64,000 bases of DNA. Source: Sacculina carcini. Taxonomy: Eukaryota; Arthropoda; Thecostraca; Sacculinidae. The stretch covers positions 9,182,316 through 9,246,315 of the forward strand of contig OU696570.1 in the NCBI GenBank assembly GCA_916048095.2, written 5' to 3'. Made by a program: the position numbers and the translations under genes. Of the stretch, positions 31,744 through 42,843 are shown piece by piece (position 1 is the first letter of the stretch; each line of letters starts with the position of its first letter). The notes beneath the pieces were generated by a model. The model was given only the letters and a program-made list of their open reading frames with translations, was not told where the DNA came from and did no database searches.

Positions 31744-32559
31744 CTAGTTTTCCGAACGATGCTTAAAGTCGGAATCGAACGAACAGTTTCCAAGACAATT
31801 TCGGGCAGCTGGGCCATACCGGCGATGTATACGGCACCAACGGTCGACAAAGTTGGTAGCTGAGTTGCGTTGTGTCTCTCTTCCATGCAGGCGCGGATGC
31901 TGCGGGTCACGGCGACTGCTGTCTCTTTGGCGGCGAGCAGTGGGTGGAGCAGTTGATCGGTGTGCCGCAGCCACCAAACCTTCGGCGGGACACTCGGCGC
32001 AGTCGTCACCATCGGCGGTGTTTACCGCGAAAACCTCGTTTGTGGAAGCTGTCACGTAACTGTCTGCCTTCAGGGCTACTTCTGACAATTTTGAGGTCAG
32101 TAGGCCTTCTCTGCACTGTATCTGCAGCGTGTCGGGAAGCCGCCTCAGGAAGTGCTCCTTGATGATGCTGTGTTCTGTATCGTGCGGGTACAGTACCTCT
32201 ATGTCCGTGTACAGAGACGAGGGCTTTCTCGTTCCAAGCATGGGAAGAGCCTCGAGTCGTCGGAGTCTTTCGGCGTCTGATATTGTTAGCCGAGTTTTCA
32301 GTGTCGATTGCAGCTGGTCGTAACAATCGGCTGGTAGCGGGTTGGTGACGGCCAGATTTTTCACCAGACGAAAATACTGCGGCGGAAGTTTTGCCAACAC
32401 TTTTCGGAATTTTGTCGTGGCCTGCGTAACTCCTCCATCTATGAGTAAATTCTCACACATTGCAAGCCATGTGTCGATATCTGCGGCGTCAAACGCGGGC
32501 AGTTCAACACGGACGGCGAACGACTGTGACTGGTTTACTACGGCTCTTTCCTCGGACAT
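31744..32559 (-). CDS. gag: CsRn1-type Gag with CHCC zinc finger, copy 1
   Basis: The start at 32559 (MSEERAVV) lies about 110 nt downstream of the LTR, giving 271 residues; the frame itself is open 15 codons further. The protein has the capsid-type helical region (LPAFDAADIDTWLAMCENLL, later KLPPQYFRLVKNL and LRRLEALPMLGTRKPS) and a C-terminal CRIHRRYGPAARNCLGNC. That spacing, C-x2-H-x9-C-x3-C, is the CHCC zinc finger known from the CsRn1 clade, unlike the CCHC knuckle of most Gypsy elements. It forms the virus-like particle for reverse transcription. Confidence 0.85.
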   Translation of the reverse strand: MSEERAVVNQSQSFAVRVELPAFDAADIDTWLAMCENLLIDGGVTQATTKFRKVLAKLPPQYFRLVKNLAVTNPLPADCYDQLQSTLKTRLTISDAERLRRLEALPMLGTRKPSSLYTDIEVLYPHDTEHSIIKEHFLRRLPDTLQIQCREGLLTSKLSEVALKADSYVTASTNEVFAVNTADGDDCAECPAEGLVAAAHRSTAPPTARRQRDSSRRDPQHPRLHGRETQRNSATNFVDRWCRIHRRYGPAARNCLGNCSFDSDFKHRSEN

Positions 32560-32658
32560 GTTAAAAGTTAAAATTATAATCAGGCGGATCAATAATATAT
32601 ACACGCTCTAAAGAGAGGAAATTTGTGCAACTTACGATGAAATATTTCACAAAAATAG

Positions 32659-32669
32659 CGGGGTCACCA
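32659..32669 (-). promoter_or_regulatory. Primer-binding site, tRNA-Trp type, Gypsy copy 1
   Basis: On the minus strand TGGTGACCCCG starts one base inside the 5' LTR. It is complementary to the 3' end of eukaryotic tRNA-Trp (CGGGGTCA plus CCA), the primer reported for CsRn1-type elements. Confidence 0.75.
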
Positions 32670-32670
32670 T

Positions 32671-32782
32671 TGTAGCGGACACACGAGAACACGATACGAT
32701 GTATATTGATTACCGTCATATAAGGACGTAAACAAACGCAGGTGAGACAAATAAGTGTTGCCAATCCCGGGACCTGGCCACA
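32671..32782 (-). repeat. 5' LTR of Gypsy copy 1
   Basis: 112 bp, identical to the 3' LTR except one visible base (ATACGATG here, ATACTATG at the other end). Confidence 0.9.
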
Positions 32783-34131
32783 TATTCATTATATTTTATG
32801 GATTTGATATGAATTTTATTGTATGAATTGTTCCGCACGACGGGTGGGTTTAAAAAAGTGTTTTTTTAGATCATTTTTTCAAATGGTTCATTTAAAAAGA
32901 GGTAATTTTATTTAAATAAAAATGTTCCGCGGGCAGCAACTATAGACAATAGAACGTTCAATTTCCCCTGTAGAATTAATCCATACACAAAACCAATGGA
33001 TTTGACTTCAAATATGAATTTTATTGTATGAATTGTTCCGCACGACGGCTGGGTTTAAAAAAAAGTGTTTCCATTTTTTAGTTCATTTTTTCAAATGGTT
33101 CATTAAAAAAAGGTATTTTTTTAAAAATAAAAATGTTCCGCGGGCAGCAACTATAGACAATAGAACGTTCAATTTCTCCTGTAGAATTAATCCATACACA
33201 AAACCAATGGATTTGACTTCAAATATGAATTTTATTGTATGAATTGTTCCGCACGACGGGTGGGTTTAAAAAAAGTGTTTCCATTTTTTAGTTCATTTTT
33301 TCAAATGGTTCATTTAAGAAAAGGTATTTTTTTAAATAAAAATGTTCCGCGGGCAGCAACTATAGACAATAGAACGTTCAATTTACCCTGTAGAATTAAT
33401 CCATACACAAAACCAATGGATTTGACTTCAAGATGCAGAACGGATCGTGTTCGAGTTCTGAATTATTCAGCACGACGAGTGGGTTTAAAAATGACTCAGG
33501 CGGACTGAGGGGAAATATATTGTCGAAATAAAAATAATTAAACCTATAATTTTCAATTGATTAATATCTTTATGAGTGTACCCTATTTCATTTTTATTTT
33601 TCCATATTTTTTATGAATTGAATATGAATTTCATGTTATGAATTGCTCCGCACAACGGGCGGGTTTTAATGCTATATATATATATATATACATAAAGAAG
33701 AAATTATCTGTCTCTCTGTGTATGTATGCTTGAATATGAGGTAACATAATTGCGCTGGTTCATGGTTCGCTGATTCAATGATCAGGGGCTTCAAACGCAA
33801 ACGAAGCGATGGCTCATTTTTATGAAATAAAAATGTCCCGCGGGCAGCAATAAAACGTTCAATTTCACCGTATAGAATGAATTCATATACAAAACTAATG
33901 GATTTGACTTCAAGAACCATAACGGATGGTATTCGAGTTCTGAATTATTCCTCACGTCGGGCGGGCTTAAATATGAGGCGGGTTGAGTGAAAATATTTTG
34001 TCAAAATAAAATTAAAAATAATGAAATTTAGACCTTTTAATTGATTAAAGTTTTCATGAGTTTGCCTTATTTATTTTTAATTTGCAATATTTTTATGAAT
34101 TTTTCCGCACAACGGGCGGGTTTTAATGCTA

Positions 34132-34169
<38 letters not shown>

Positions 34170-36837
34170 GATCCTCTGTGTGTGTGTGTGTGTGTCTGTC
34201 TGTCTCTGTGTCCCACCCTTGTTGGTCCATTTTCTATCAGCTATTACTGGGCTACCACTAAACATACTCGCTAATAATCTGTACCATCACGCTGGAAATT
34301 TTCTTGGCTACATTTAACATTAAATTTTAAATTTTAAAAATAAAACCAAAAAAGTTATAGCGGTGAAAATACAAAATGAGCCCTGAAAAATGCGAAAATT
34401 TTGGTCAATTTTCTGAAGACAACTCTTCCTAAACCAGCAATGGTACAACTATACAAATTATACCACTGTGTAGAAAATGTTCTGTTCTACTCAACGAACT
34501 ATAATTTATACCCAAAAATAAAATATATAACATGTAAAATGGAAAAAATTCAATCTACATTCAAAATTTTATTTAAACTCCACGCGTCTGATTTTCTATA
34601 CTTTTTTCTCTATTTCTCAAAAACTAATTATCACACATCTAAATACATAATACCATCATTCTGGGACCTTGTTTGCTACAACACGGTATAATTTTTATTT
34701 TTCAAAGTGTATTAAAAAAAAGTTACGGCGGTGTGCAGTGTAAATGACAAAGTCAAAAAGGCAAAATTAGCACACAAAAACATTAATATTTTGGTCATTA
34801 TTCCGCTATCCAGTCCTGATAAACCAGCAGTGGTACAGCTATAAAACTTACACTATTGTGTAGATAATTTTGTGTTCTACAATATAAGCTATAATTTATA
34901 CCCACAAATGGTACATAAAACGTGTAAAATTGGCAAAATTCTCAAATACTTCCAAAATTTCACTTGAACACCGGGCGACTAAAATTAATTTATTTTTCTA
35001 CTATTTCCCAGTAACTATTTGTTATACATAAAAATAAATTATACCATCGTGCTAGAAATCTTGTTTTCTACAATACGGTATAATTTGTAATTTTCCAAAG
35101 TGTATCTAAAGGAAGTTAACGGCGGTGTAAAGTCAAAAGGACATATTGCCAATTTGACAGCTATTATGCGCACTTGCGATTACACAGGAATATACACCGA
35201 TTAAATTTCACTGAAGCCCAATCACAATTAAGAATGCATCATATTATCTCCAAGCATGGATGGTGTGGTTTTTTGCGTACAGTTTAATTAATGCTACACT
35301 ATACTGAATAGAAAGTCTTTATTGTCCTCAATATTTACACATCAAATGTTCCGCACGACGGGCGGGTAAAATGCTACTTGGAACAAAGTAAGCTACTGAA
35401 TTTTACTGTGTTATTTAATTGGTTTAATTTCAAGTTGCATACGCTTAAGTTGCATAAGGATACGGGTTGTAATATCATGCAATGCCAACTATATGCATAT
35501 GCTGTTTTAGAGGAAGCATTAATCTGGAATTATAGAGATGTTTCATTGTTTTGATAGTGTTACACTTCTGAATTACTACACACGAAGGACGGGTGTGAAT
35601 TTGAGCAGTGTTGAGGGAAAAACATTGTCAATAATTAAAACAAGAATTTACAAATTTGACTTTTTCTATTGGTCGTTTTTCATCAATTTTCTTTGTGTTT
35701 GTTTCGTGTTTGAGTTCTGAATTATTCCGCACGACGGGCAGCTTTAAATATGAGGCCGGTTGTGGAAAAACATGTTTTCTAAATTGAAACATAAATTTCA
35801 CATTTAGACTTTTATATTGGCTAAAACGTTCCTATGGGTTTGCTTTTCTTTTCCAATTTGCACTAATTTTTTATGAATTGAATATTAATTATATGTTATG
35901 AACTGTTCCGCACGACGGGCGAATTAAATGTATCTATAAAGAGTGGGTTTAAATGATAGCGAGGTATATGATACTTTGCTAGCAGTAAATATTCTAGCGA
36001 TCAAAGTAGAATACCTCTTAAGCAAATGATTTTGGAGAATGATGTGAACCTTTAAATATATTTTGCGATCTGATGATATATGTATAAGGAATAATACGTA
36101 GCAGAATATAGATTGCATAATATAATATCGGCTGTAATATCAAGGGCTGTAATATCGGTGTAATCCAAAAATATCAACTGTATGAATATGATGCATTAGT
36201 AGAAGCATTAACCGGGAATTATGAGATAATATGATAATGGTGTATAATTATATCGCATTATGCAACAAATGTGAATTTAGCTGCCTTACAGTTTGGTCCC
36301 GATACTATATTGGCGGGTTGAGAGAAAAGTATTGGTGGGCCGCGTGTTTGGGACCCCTGGGGTAGATAATCTCAGTCTTCTGATTACAAATTATGATCGC
36401 ATCATTATATTTTGTGATCACAAACTAATAAGTTAAATCACCTCATACTAGGCTGAGAGCGGTCAAGATTGGATGGTTGGGTTGGGTTGGGTAGGTTTGA
36501 CTCAGGTTATATTGGGTTTTAATGATAGCGGAAAATATATAAATTTTTACAATAAATATTATAGCGGTAAAAGTGAAATAGTACTTAAGCAAATGATATT
36601 GGGGAATGATGTTAAGTAATAAATATAGTTTGGAAACATTCTGATGAAAAGATTTCATCATCTTTCATTGTTTGTTTCGTGTTTGTGTTCTGAATTATAC
36701 CACACGACGGGCAGATTTATATATCAGGCGGGTTGAGGGATAATATTTGTCAAAATAAGAACACAAATATTCACATTTAGACTTTTCTATTGGTTAAGAT
36801 ATTTATAGGTTACATTTTTTGGTTTTCAATGTGTATT

Positions 36838-36949
36838 TGTAGCGGACACACGAGAACACGATACTATGTATATTGATTACCGTCATATAAGGACGTAAAC
36901 AAACGCAGGTGAGACAAATAAGTGTTGCCAATCCCGGGACCTGGCCACA
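36838..36949 (-). repeat. 3' LTR of Gypsy copy 2
   Basis: 112 bp, same sequence as 28164-28275. Confidence 0.9.
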
Positions 36950-37185
36950 GCCCCCCTCCAAGAACCTGACACCTCGGGAAGGTACTGATACAAGAGGTTC
37001 GTGATTACATGGCAAACATACAGGTAAAACACACGGATGCAAATATACAGGATCTCGCTCTACTTTGCGCAAATTCTAGGTAACTCATTGAATTAGAAAC
37101 ATCGGATACACACAAACAGGAAACTCTCAACATTATACACATTCGCAATAAGAACGGTGTTAAATGTAAGACATGTGCGTGAAGG

Positions 37186-40100
37186 TCAAATGTAATCCGC
37201 CAGCTTGTGAGGTCGCCGGCTCTCTCTTCCAGTGCGAGTGGTCACAGTGGAGGGCTCAGGTGGCGGAATATACTCTGCTTCGCGATCCGACTCCGGTGCT
37301 GTCGTTTGAGAAACGGGACAAGATACCGGGGGTAGGTTGTCAGTGCGAGAATCCTCGGTTGCCAGGAATGCCGGTTTCAACCTATCGATGGCGACATTGT
37401 CAGTACGATGGCCCAAATCGAGAAGGAACGATTTTTGTCCTCGATCCATAACCGGGTAAGGACCCTTGTATGGCCTGTCTAGTGAGCCGCGGTGAGCATC
37501 CACACGAACAAACACATGACTGGCTTGCGACAGGTGAGGAGACACAAAAGTAGAAGGAGGTTCCTGTGTCTGGTGCCATGATGTTGGGACAGGTCTCAGT
37601 CGGGCGATGGCCTTGGAAATGTTGCGAACAAAATCTCTGTTGGGAAGAGCGTCGGTCGGCGAAAAGAACTGATGAGGCAGACGAATGGGCTCACCAAACA
37701 CGAGCTGAGCTGGAGAGCAACCGATGTCGGGTTTCAGCGTTGCTCTGAGGCCTAGCATCACCAAAGGTAAGGCGTCCAGCCAGGTATGATGATTTTGGAG
37801 TGATGCCATCAGCGAAGCCTTCAGAGTGCGGTGTAGTCGCTCGACGAGTCCATTTTGTTGAGGTTGATACGCCAATGTCGTTGTGCACTGGACACCAAGA
37901 AGCGACCAAAGTTCACTCCAGAGCTCCCCAACGAATTGTCGGCCGCGGTCGGATGTGATCATTAAGCACATACCAAAACGGGATATCCACCCCAATAGCG
38001 CTCGCGCACACGATTCTGCTGTGGAGTCAGTCATCGGGACCGCTTCGGGGTAGCGGGTGAAGCGGTCAATGATGGTGAAGAGATAACGGTGCCCATTTGC
38101 CGGATCTAGGGGGCCAACAATGTCGACATGTAATGCTTCGAAGCGACCTGAAGGAGTAGCTGGGCGTTTCAACGGCGTATTTTGATGTCGGCTCACCTTA
38201 GAACTCTGGCAGTGAAGACACGTGCGAGTCCACTTGGTTATGTCGGCACTCATACACTTCCACACAAATCGTTCAGTGATTAGGCGCTTTGTAGCTCGGG
38301 TGCCGGGGTGGTGGATACCGTGAAGGCGGTCGAATGTGGGTCGGCGTAGTGAAGTCGGAACGAGAGGACGATGAGAGCAAGTGGACACATCAACAATCAG
38401 TGGGTGTTCGGTTCCTGCGACTTGTAGTCTTCTGATGGCCAACGATAGATTCGTAGACAAGGCAGCTACTTCAGGGTCTTCGCTTTGTCGTTTGGCCAAT
38501 TCAGTGCTGTTTACTTCTTGCTGAGCGATGTTGAAGCACGTTGAGACTATTGGGGAATCCGATGGTTCACTGACTTGATGTGGTCGACTTAGACAATCCG
38601 ATACTGCGTTGGCTGCCCCGCTCACATGTCTGATGTCTGTAGAATATTCGCTGAGGAAGGCTAATTGTCGAGTCACACGTGCTGAACGCTCCGTTTTCGA
38701 GGTGAATGCGTAGATCAGTGGCTTGTGATCTGTTACGAGTTGGACGTCCGCACGGCCTTCAAGAAGGTGACGAAAACGCCGGACAGCACTCACCAACGCA
38801 AAAAGTTCACGGTCACCGGCGCTCCATTTCTTCTGTGTGATTGACAACATTTTTGAATGGAAGGCGAGGGGCACTATGTTGTTGTCGAACTCTTGTTGGA
38901 GAACGACACCAATGGCTGTGGACGATGCATCAGCGACGACTTGGATGGGAATGTCCTGGCGTAGAAAAGCGAGTGTTACTGCTGATCCTAACATGGATTT
39001 CGACTTGTCGAAGGCAGTTTGATGCTTTGGTTCCCATGTAAATTCGTTTTTCTTTCGATTTGCTAGTTCATGTAGTGGTGAGAGTACCGCGGCGAGGCGT
39101 GGAATAAAGCGATGGTAATAGTTCATCATGCCTATGAAGCGGCGACATGAAGTGACATCTTGTGGCGACTTCACAAGCTTGAGTGCATCCACTCTGTCGT
39201 GCATCGGAGCCAAACCCTCGCTGGAGACTTTATAACCGAGGAATTCGATGGAGGATGTACCTAACACACACTTCTCGGGAGAGATGACAAGGCCGTGAAG
39301 TTGCAGACGGTCGAGCACAGCAGTTAGGTCTTTGATGTGCGTTTCCGCATCAGGCGAATACACAAGAATATCGTCTATGTAGGCGAAAATCCGCGGAAGT
39401 CCACGGAGCACACCATCGATAAACCTCTGAAATGTCTGCGCGGCATTGCATAACCCGAACGGCATGCGGGTGTATTCATACAGGCCGAACGGCGTAATGA
39501 TTGCAGTTTTGTGGCGGTGTGCCGGATGGACTGGTATTTGAGCAAAGGCTCGTTTCAAATCCAGTTTGCTGAAAACTGTGGAGCCACTCAACTGGTCGGC
39601 GAATGACTGAACATCCGGAACAGGATATCGGTCTTTCACTGTTATAGCGTTGAGACGTTCGTAACAACCGACTGTCCTGAAGCTGGTATTATCCCCTTTC
39701 CGGACCAAATGGATGGGACTGGCCCATTCAGAGGACGATGGCACGAGGATTCCGCGTGACAGCAGGTCATTGACTTCCTCTTTAGACGCACGAAGTTTGT
39801 CTGGAGGGAGTCGGCGGGCGCGCGCAAACACAGGGCGGCCGTTTGTGATGATCATGTGTTCGGTGACAGATGACGGCGTATCCACATTCGCGTTGGACGG
39901 TGAACATAGCAATTTGAATTGTTTAGATGAGCGAAGTGAAGAAAAGAGTTCGCAAGCAGGTAATGAGTTGTCTCCAGCGGATTTCACTGCCGCTATAGTC
40001 ATGGGTGGTTCACTCGACAATGGACTTGCGTGACAACATGAAACGGAAAGATGTGTCGAGCAGTCGTGGAGACGTGAGTTTTTCATATCTGGCACAAGGC

Positions 40101-40394
40101 CGTGCTCTCGAAAGAAATCAGCGCCCAATATAGGTATTGGGACGTCGGCGACCAGAAATTTGAATTCATACTTTCGACCAAGTCCCAGGTCGAGAGTCAT
40201 TTTGTGTCCTACGGAAAAACTTTGATCGGGCGACCGTTGGCCGCGCGAAGACGGGGGGCGCCGACGTGTTCAGTGAGAAATGCTGACGAGGACGGAGGTA
40301 ATATAGATACCTCGCTTCCACTATCCACCATCCAGCGACGACACGTGGAGTCGCGCACGTAGAGGAGCCGGCAACAATTGTGGCAGCCCGCAGC
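37186..40394 (-). pseudogene. pol: CsRn1-type pol polyprotein (frameshift in protease), copy 2
   Basis: The 1004-codon frame at 37186-40200 appears identical in protein sequence to copy 1, with the same YIDD, RNase H and D,D-35-E residues. The protease active-site part lies upstream (to about 40394) in another frame with the same five-A run and stop, so the lesion predates the duplication. Confidence 0.85.
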
Positions 40395-40417
40395 AGGCGA
40401 CGCCGGGAGCTGCCCTG

Positions 40418-41233
40418 CTAGTTTTCCGAACGATGCTTAAAGTCGGAATCGAACGAACAGTTTCCAAGACAATTTCGGGCAGCTGGGCCATACCGGCGAT
40501 GTATACGGCACCAACGGTCGACAAAGTTGGTAGCTGAGTTGCGTTGTGTCTCTCTTCCATGCAGGCACGGATGCTGCGGGTCACGGCGACTGCTGTCTCT
40601 TTGGCGGCGAGCAGTGGGTGGAGCAGTTGATCGGTGTGCCGCAGCCACCAAACCTTCGGCGGGACACTCGGCGCAGTCGTCACCATCGGCGGTGTTTACC
40701 GCGAAAACCTCGTTTGTGGAAGCTGTCACGTAACTGTCTGCCTTCAGGGCTACTTCTGACAATTTTGAGGTCAGTAGGCCTTCTCTGCACTGTATCTGCA
40801 GCGTGTCGGGAAGCCGCCTCAGGAAGTGCTCCTTGATGATGCTGTGTTCTGTATCGTGCGGGTACAGTACCTCTATGTCCGTGTACAGAGACGAGGGCTT
40901 TCTCGTTCCAAGCATGGGAAGAGCCTCGAGTCGTCGGAGTCTTTCGGCGTCTGATATTGTTAGCCGAGTTTTCAGTGTCGATTGCAGCTGGTCGTAACAA
41001 TCGGCTGGTAGCGGGTTGGTGACGGCCAGATTTTTCACCAGACGAAAATACTGCGGCGGAAGTTTTGCCAACACTTTTCGGAATTTTGTCGTGGCCTGCG
41101 TAACTCCTCCATCTATGAGTAAATTCTCACACATTGCAAGCCATGTGTCGATATCTGCGGCGTCAAACGCGGGCAGTTCAACACGGACGGCGAACGACTG
41201 TGACTGGTTTACTACGGCTCTTTCCTCGGACAT
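40418..41233 (-). CDS. gag: CsRn1-type Gag, copy 2
   Basis: 271 codons from 41233, differing from copy 1 by one visible residue (Cys for Arg shortly before the zinc finger, base 40566). The CHCC finger is intact. Confidence 0.85.
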   Translation of the reverse strand: MSEERAVVNQSQSFAVRVELPAFDAADIDTWLAMCENLLIDGGVTQATTKFRKVLAKLPPQYFRLVKNLAVTNPLPADCYDQLQSTLKTRLTISDAERLRRLEALPMLGTRKPSSLYTDIEVLYPHDTEHSIIKEHFLRRLPDTLQIQCREGLLTSKLSEVALKADSYVTASTNEVFAVNTADGDDCAECPAEGLVAAAHRSTAPPTARRQRDSSRRDPQHPCLHGRETQRNSATNFVDRWCRIHRRYGPAARNCLGNCSFDSDFKHRSEN

Positions 41234-41344
41234 GTTAAAAGTTAAAATTATAATCAGGCGGATCAATAATATATACACGCTCTAAAGAGAGGAAATTTGT
41301 GCAACTTACGATGAAATATTTCACAAAAATAGCGGGGTCACCAT

Positions 41345-41456
41345 TGTAGCGGACACACGAGAACACGATACGATGTATATTGATTACCGTCATATAAGGA
41401 CGTAAACAAACGCAGGTGAGACAAATAAGTGTTGCCAATCCCGGGACCTGGCCACA
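41345..41456 (-). repeat. 5' LTR of Gypsy copy 2
   Basis: 112 bp, same as 32671-32782. The tRNA-Trp-type primer-binding site lies just inside (41333-41343). Confidence 0.9.
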
Positions 41457-42803
41457 TATTCATTATATTTTATGGATTTGATATGAATTTTATTGTATGA
41501 ATTGTTCCGCACGACGGGTGGGTTTAAAAAAGTGTTTTTTTAGATCATTTTTTCAAATGGTTCATTTAAAAAGAGGTAATTTTATTTAAATAAAAATGTT
41601 CCGCGGGCAGCAACTATAGACAATAGAACGTTCAATTTCCCCTGTAGAATTAATCCATACACAAAACCAATGGATTTGACTTCAAATATGAATTTTATTG
41701 TATGAATTGTTCCGCACGACGGCTGGGTTTAAAAAAAAGTGTTTCCATTTTTTAGTTCATTTTTTCAAATGGTTCATTAAAAAAAGGTATTTTTTTAAAA
41801 ATAAAAATGTTCCGCGGGCAGCAACTATAGACAATAGAACGTTCAATTTCTCCTGTAGAATTAATCCATACACAAAACCAATGGATTTGACTTCAAATAT
41901 GAATTTTATTGTATGAATTGTTCCGCACGACGGGTGGGTTTAAAAAAAGTGTTTCCATTTTTTAGTTCATTTTTTCAAATGGTTCATTTAAGAAAAGGTA
42001 TTTTTTTAAATAAAAATGTTCCGCGGGCAGCAACTATAGACAATAGAACGTTCAATTTACCCTGTAGAATTAATCCATACACAAAACCAATGGATTTGAC
42101 TTCAAGATGCAGAACGGATCGTGTTCGAGTTCTGAATTATTCAGCACGACGAGTGGGTTTAAAAATGACTCAGGCGGACTGAGGGGAAATATATTGTCGA
42201 AATAAAAATAATTAAACCTATAATTTTCAATTGATTAATATCTTTATGAGTGTACCCTATTTCATTTTTATTTTTCCATATTTTTTATGAATTGAATATG
42301 AATTTCATGTTATGAATTGCTCCGCACAACGGGCGGGTTTTAATGCTATATATATATATATACATAAAGAAGAAATTATCTGTCTCTCTGTGTATGTATG
42401 CTTGAATATGAGGTAACATAATTGCGCTGGTTCATGGTTCGCTGATTCAATGATCAGGGGCTTCAAACGCAAACGAAGCGATGGCTCATTTTTATGAAAT
42501 AAAAATGTCCCGCGGGCAGCAATAAAACGTTCAATTTCACCGTATAGAATGAATTCATATACAAAACTAATGGATTTGACTTCAAGAACCATAACGGATG
42601 GTATTCGAGTTCTGAATTATTCCTCACGTCGGGCGGGCTTAAATATGAGGCGGGTTGAGTGAAAATATTTTGTCAAAATAAAATTAAAAATAATGAAATT
42701 TAGACCTTTTAATTGATTAAAGTTTTCATGAGTTTGCCTTATTTATTTTTAATTTGCAATATTTTTATGAATTTTTCCGCACAACGGGCGGGTTTTAATG
42801 CTA

Positions 42804-42804
<1 letters not shown>

Positions 42805-42843
<39 letters not shown>

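Larger units (their letters stand above)
28164..32782 (-). mobile_element. Ty3/Gypsy retrotransposon, CsRn1-type, copy 1
   Basis: A 4619-bp element on the minus strand with 112-bp LTRs (TGTAGCGG...GGCCACA on the plus strand) and TATT target duplications at 28160-28163 and 32783-32786. The LTRs differ at one visible base. A primer-binding site complementary to tRNA-Trp, a CHCC Gag zinc finger and PR-RT-RNaseH-IN order place it in the CsRn1 clade. The pol frame has one frameshift in the protease; otherwise it looks young. Confidence 0.9.
25483..34132 (+). mobile_element. Helitron-like unit 3, carrying a Gypsy insertion
   Basis: TC start at 25483 and CTAG end at 34129-34132. Without the 4619-bp Ty3/Gypsy element (28164-32782) and its 4-bp duplication the unit is about 4.03 kb, comparable to its neighbours. 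From about 26450 it is nearly identical to the sequence 8674 bp further on. Confidence 0.6.
36838..41456 (-). mobile_element. Ty3/Gypsy retrotransposon, CsRn1-type, copy 2
   Basis: Exact counterpart of 28164-32782 shifted by 8674 bp, with LTRs at 36838-36949 and 41345-41456 and the same TATT flanks. It is in the same place in its Helitron-like unit and shares the same frameshift and the same LTR mismatch, so it arose by duplication of the locus, not by a second insertion. Confidence 0.9.
34133..42804 (+). mobile_element. Helitron-like unit 4, carrying the second Gypsy copy
   Basis: TC start at 34133 with a longer TA tract and a GTGTGTGTCTGTC stretch; CTAG end at 42801-42804. Its first kilobase is closest to unit 5 and the rest closest to unit 3, as expected from the 8674-bp duplication. 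Confidence 0.6.

Noticed and set aside
28499-32611. Several plus-strand frames of 60-106 codons across the Gypsy element (and again 8674 bp later)
   Set aside because: All lie antisense to gag or pol and show no family resemblance.
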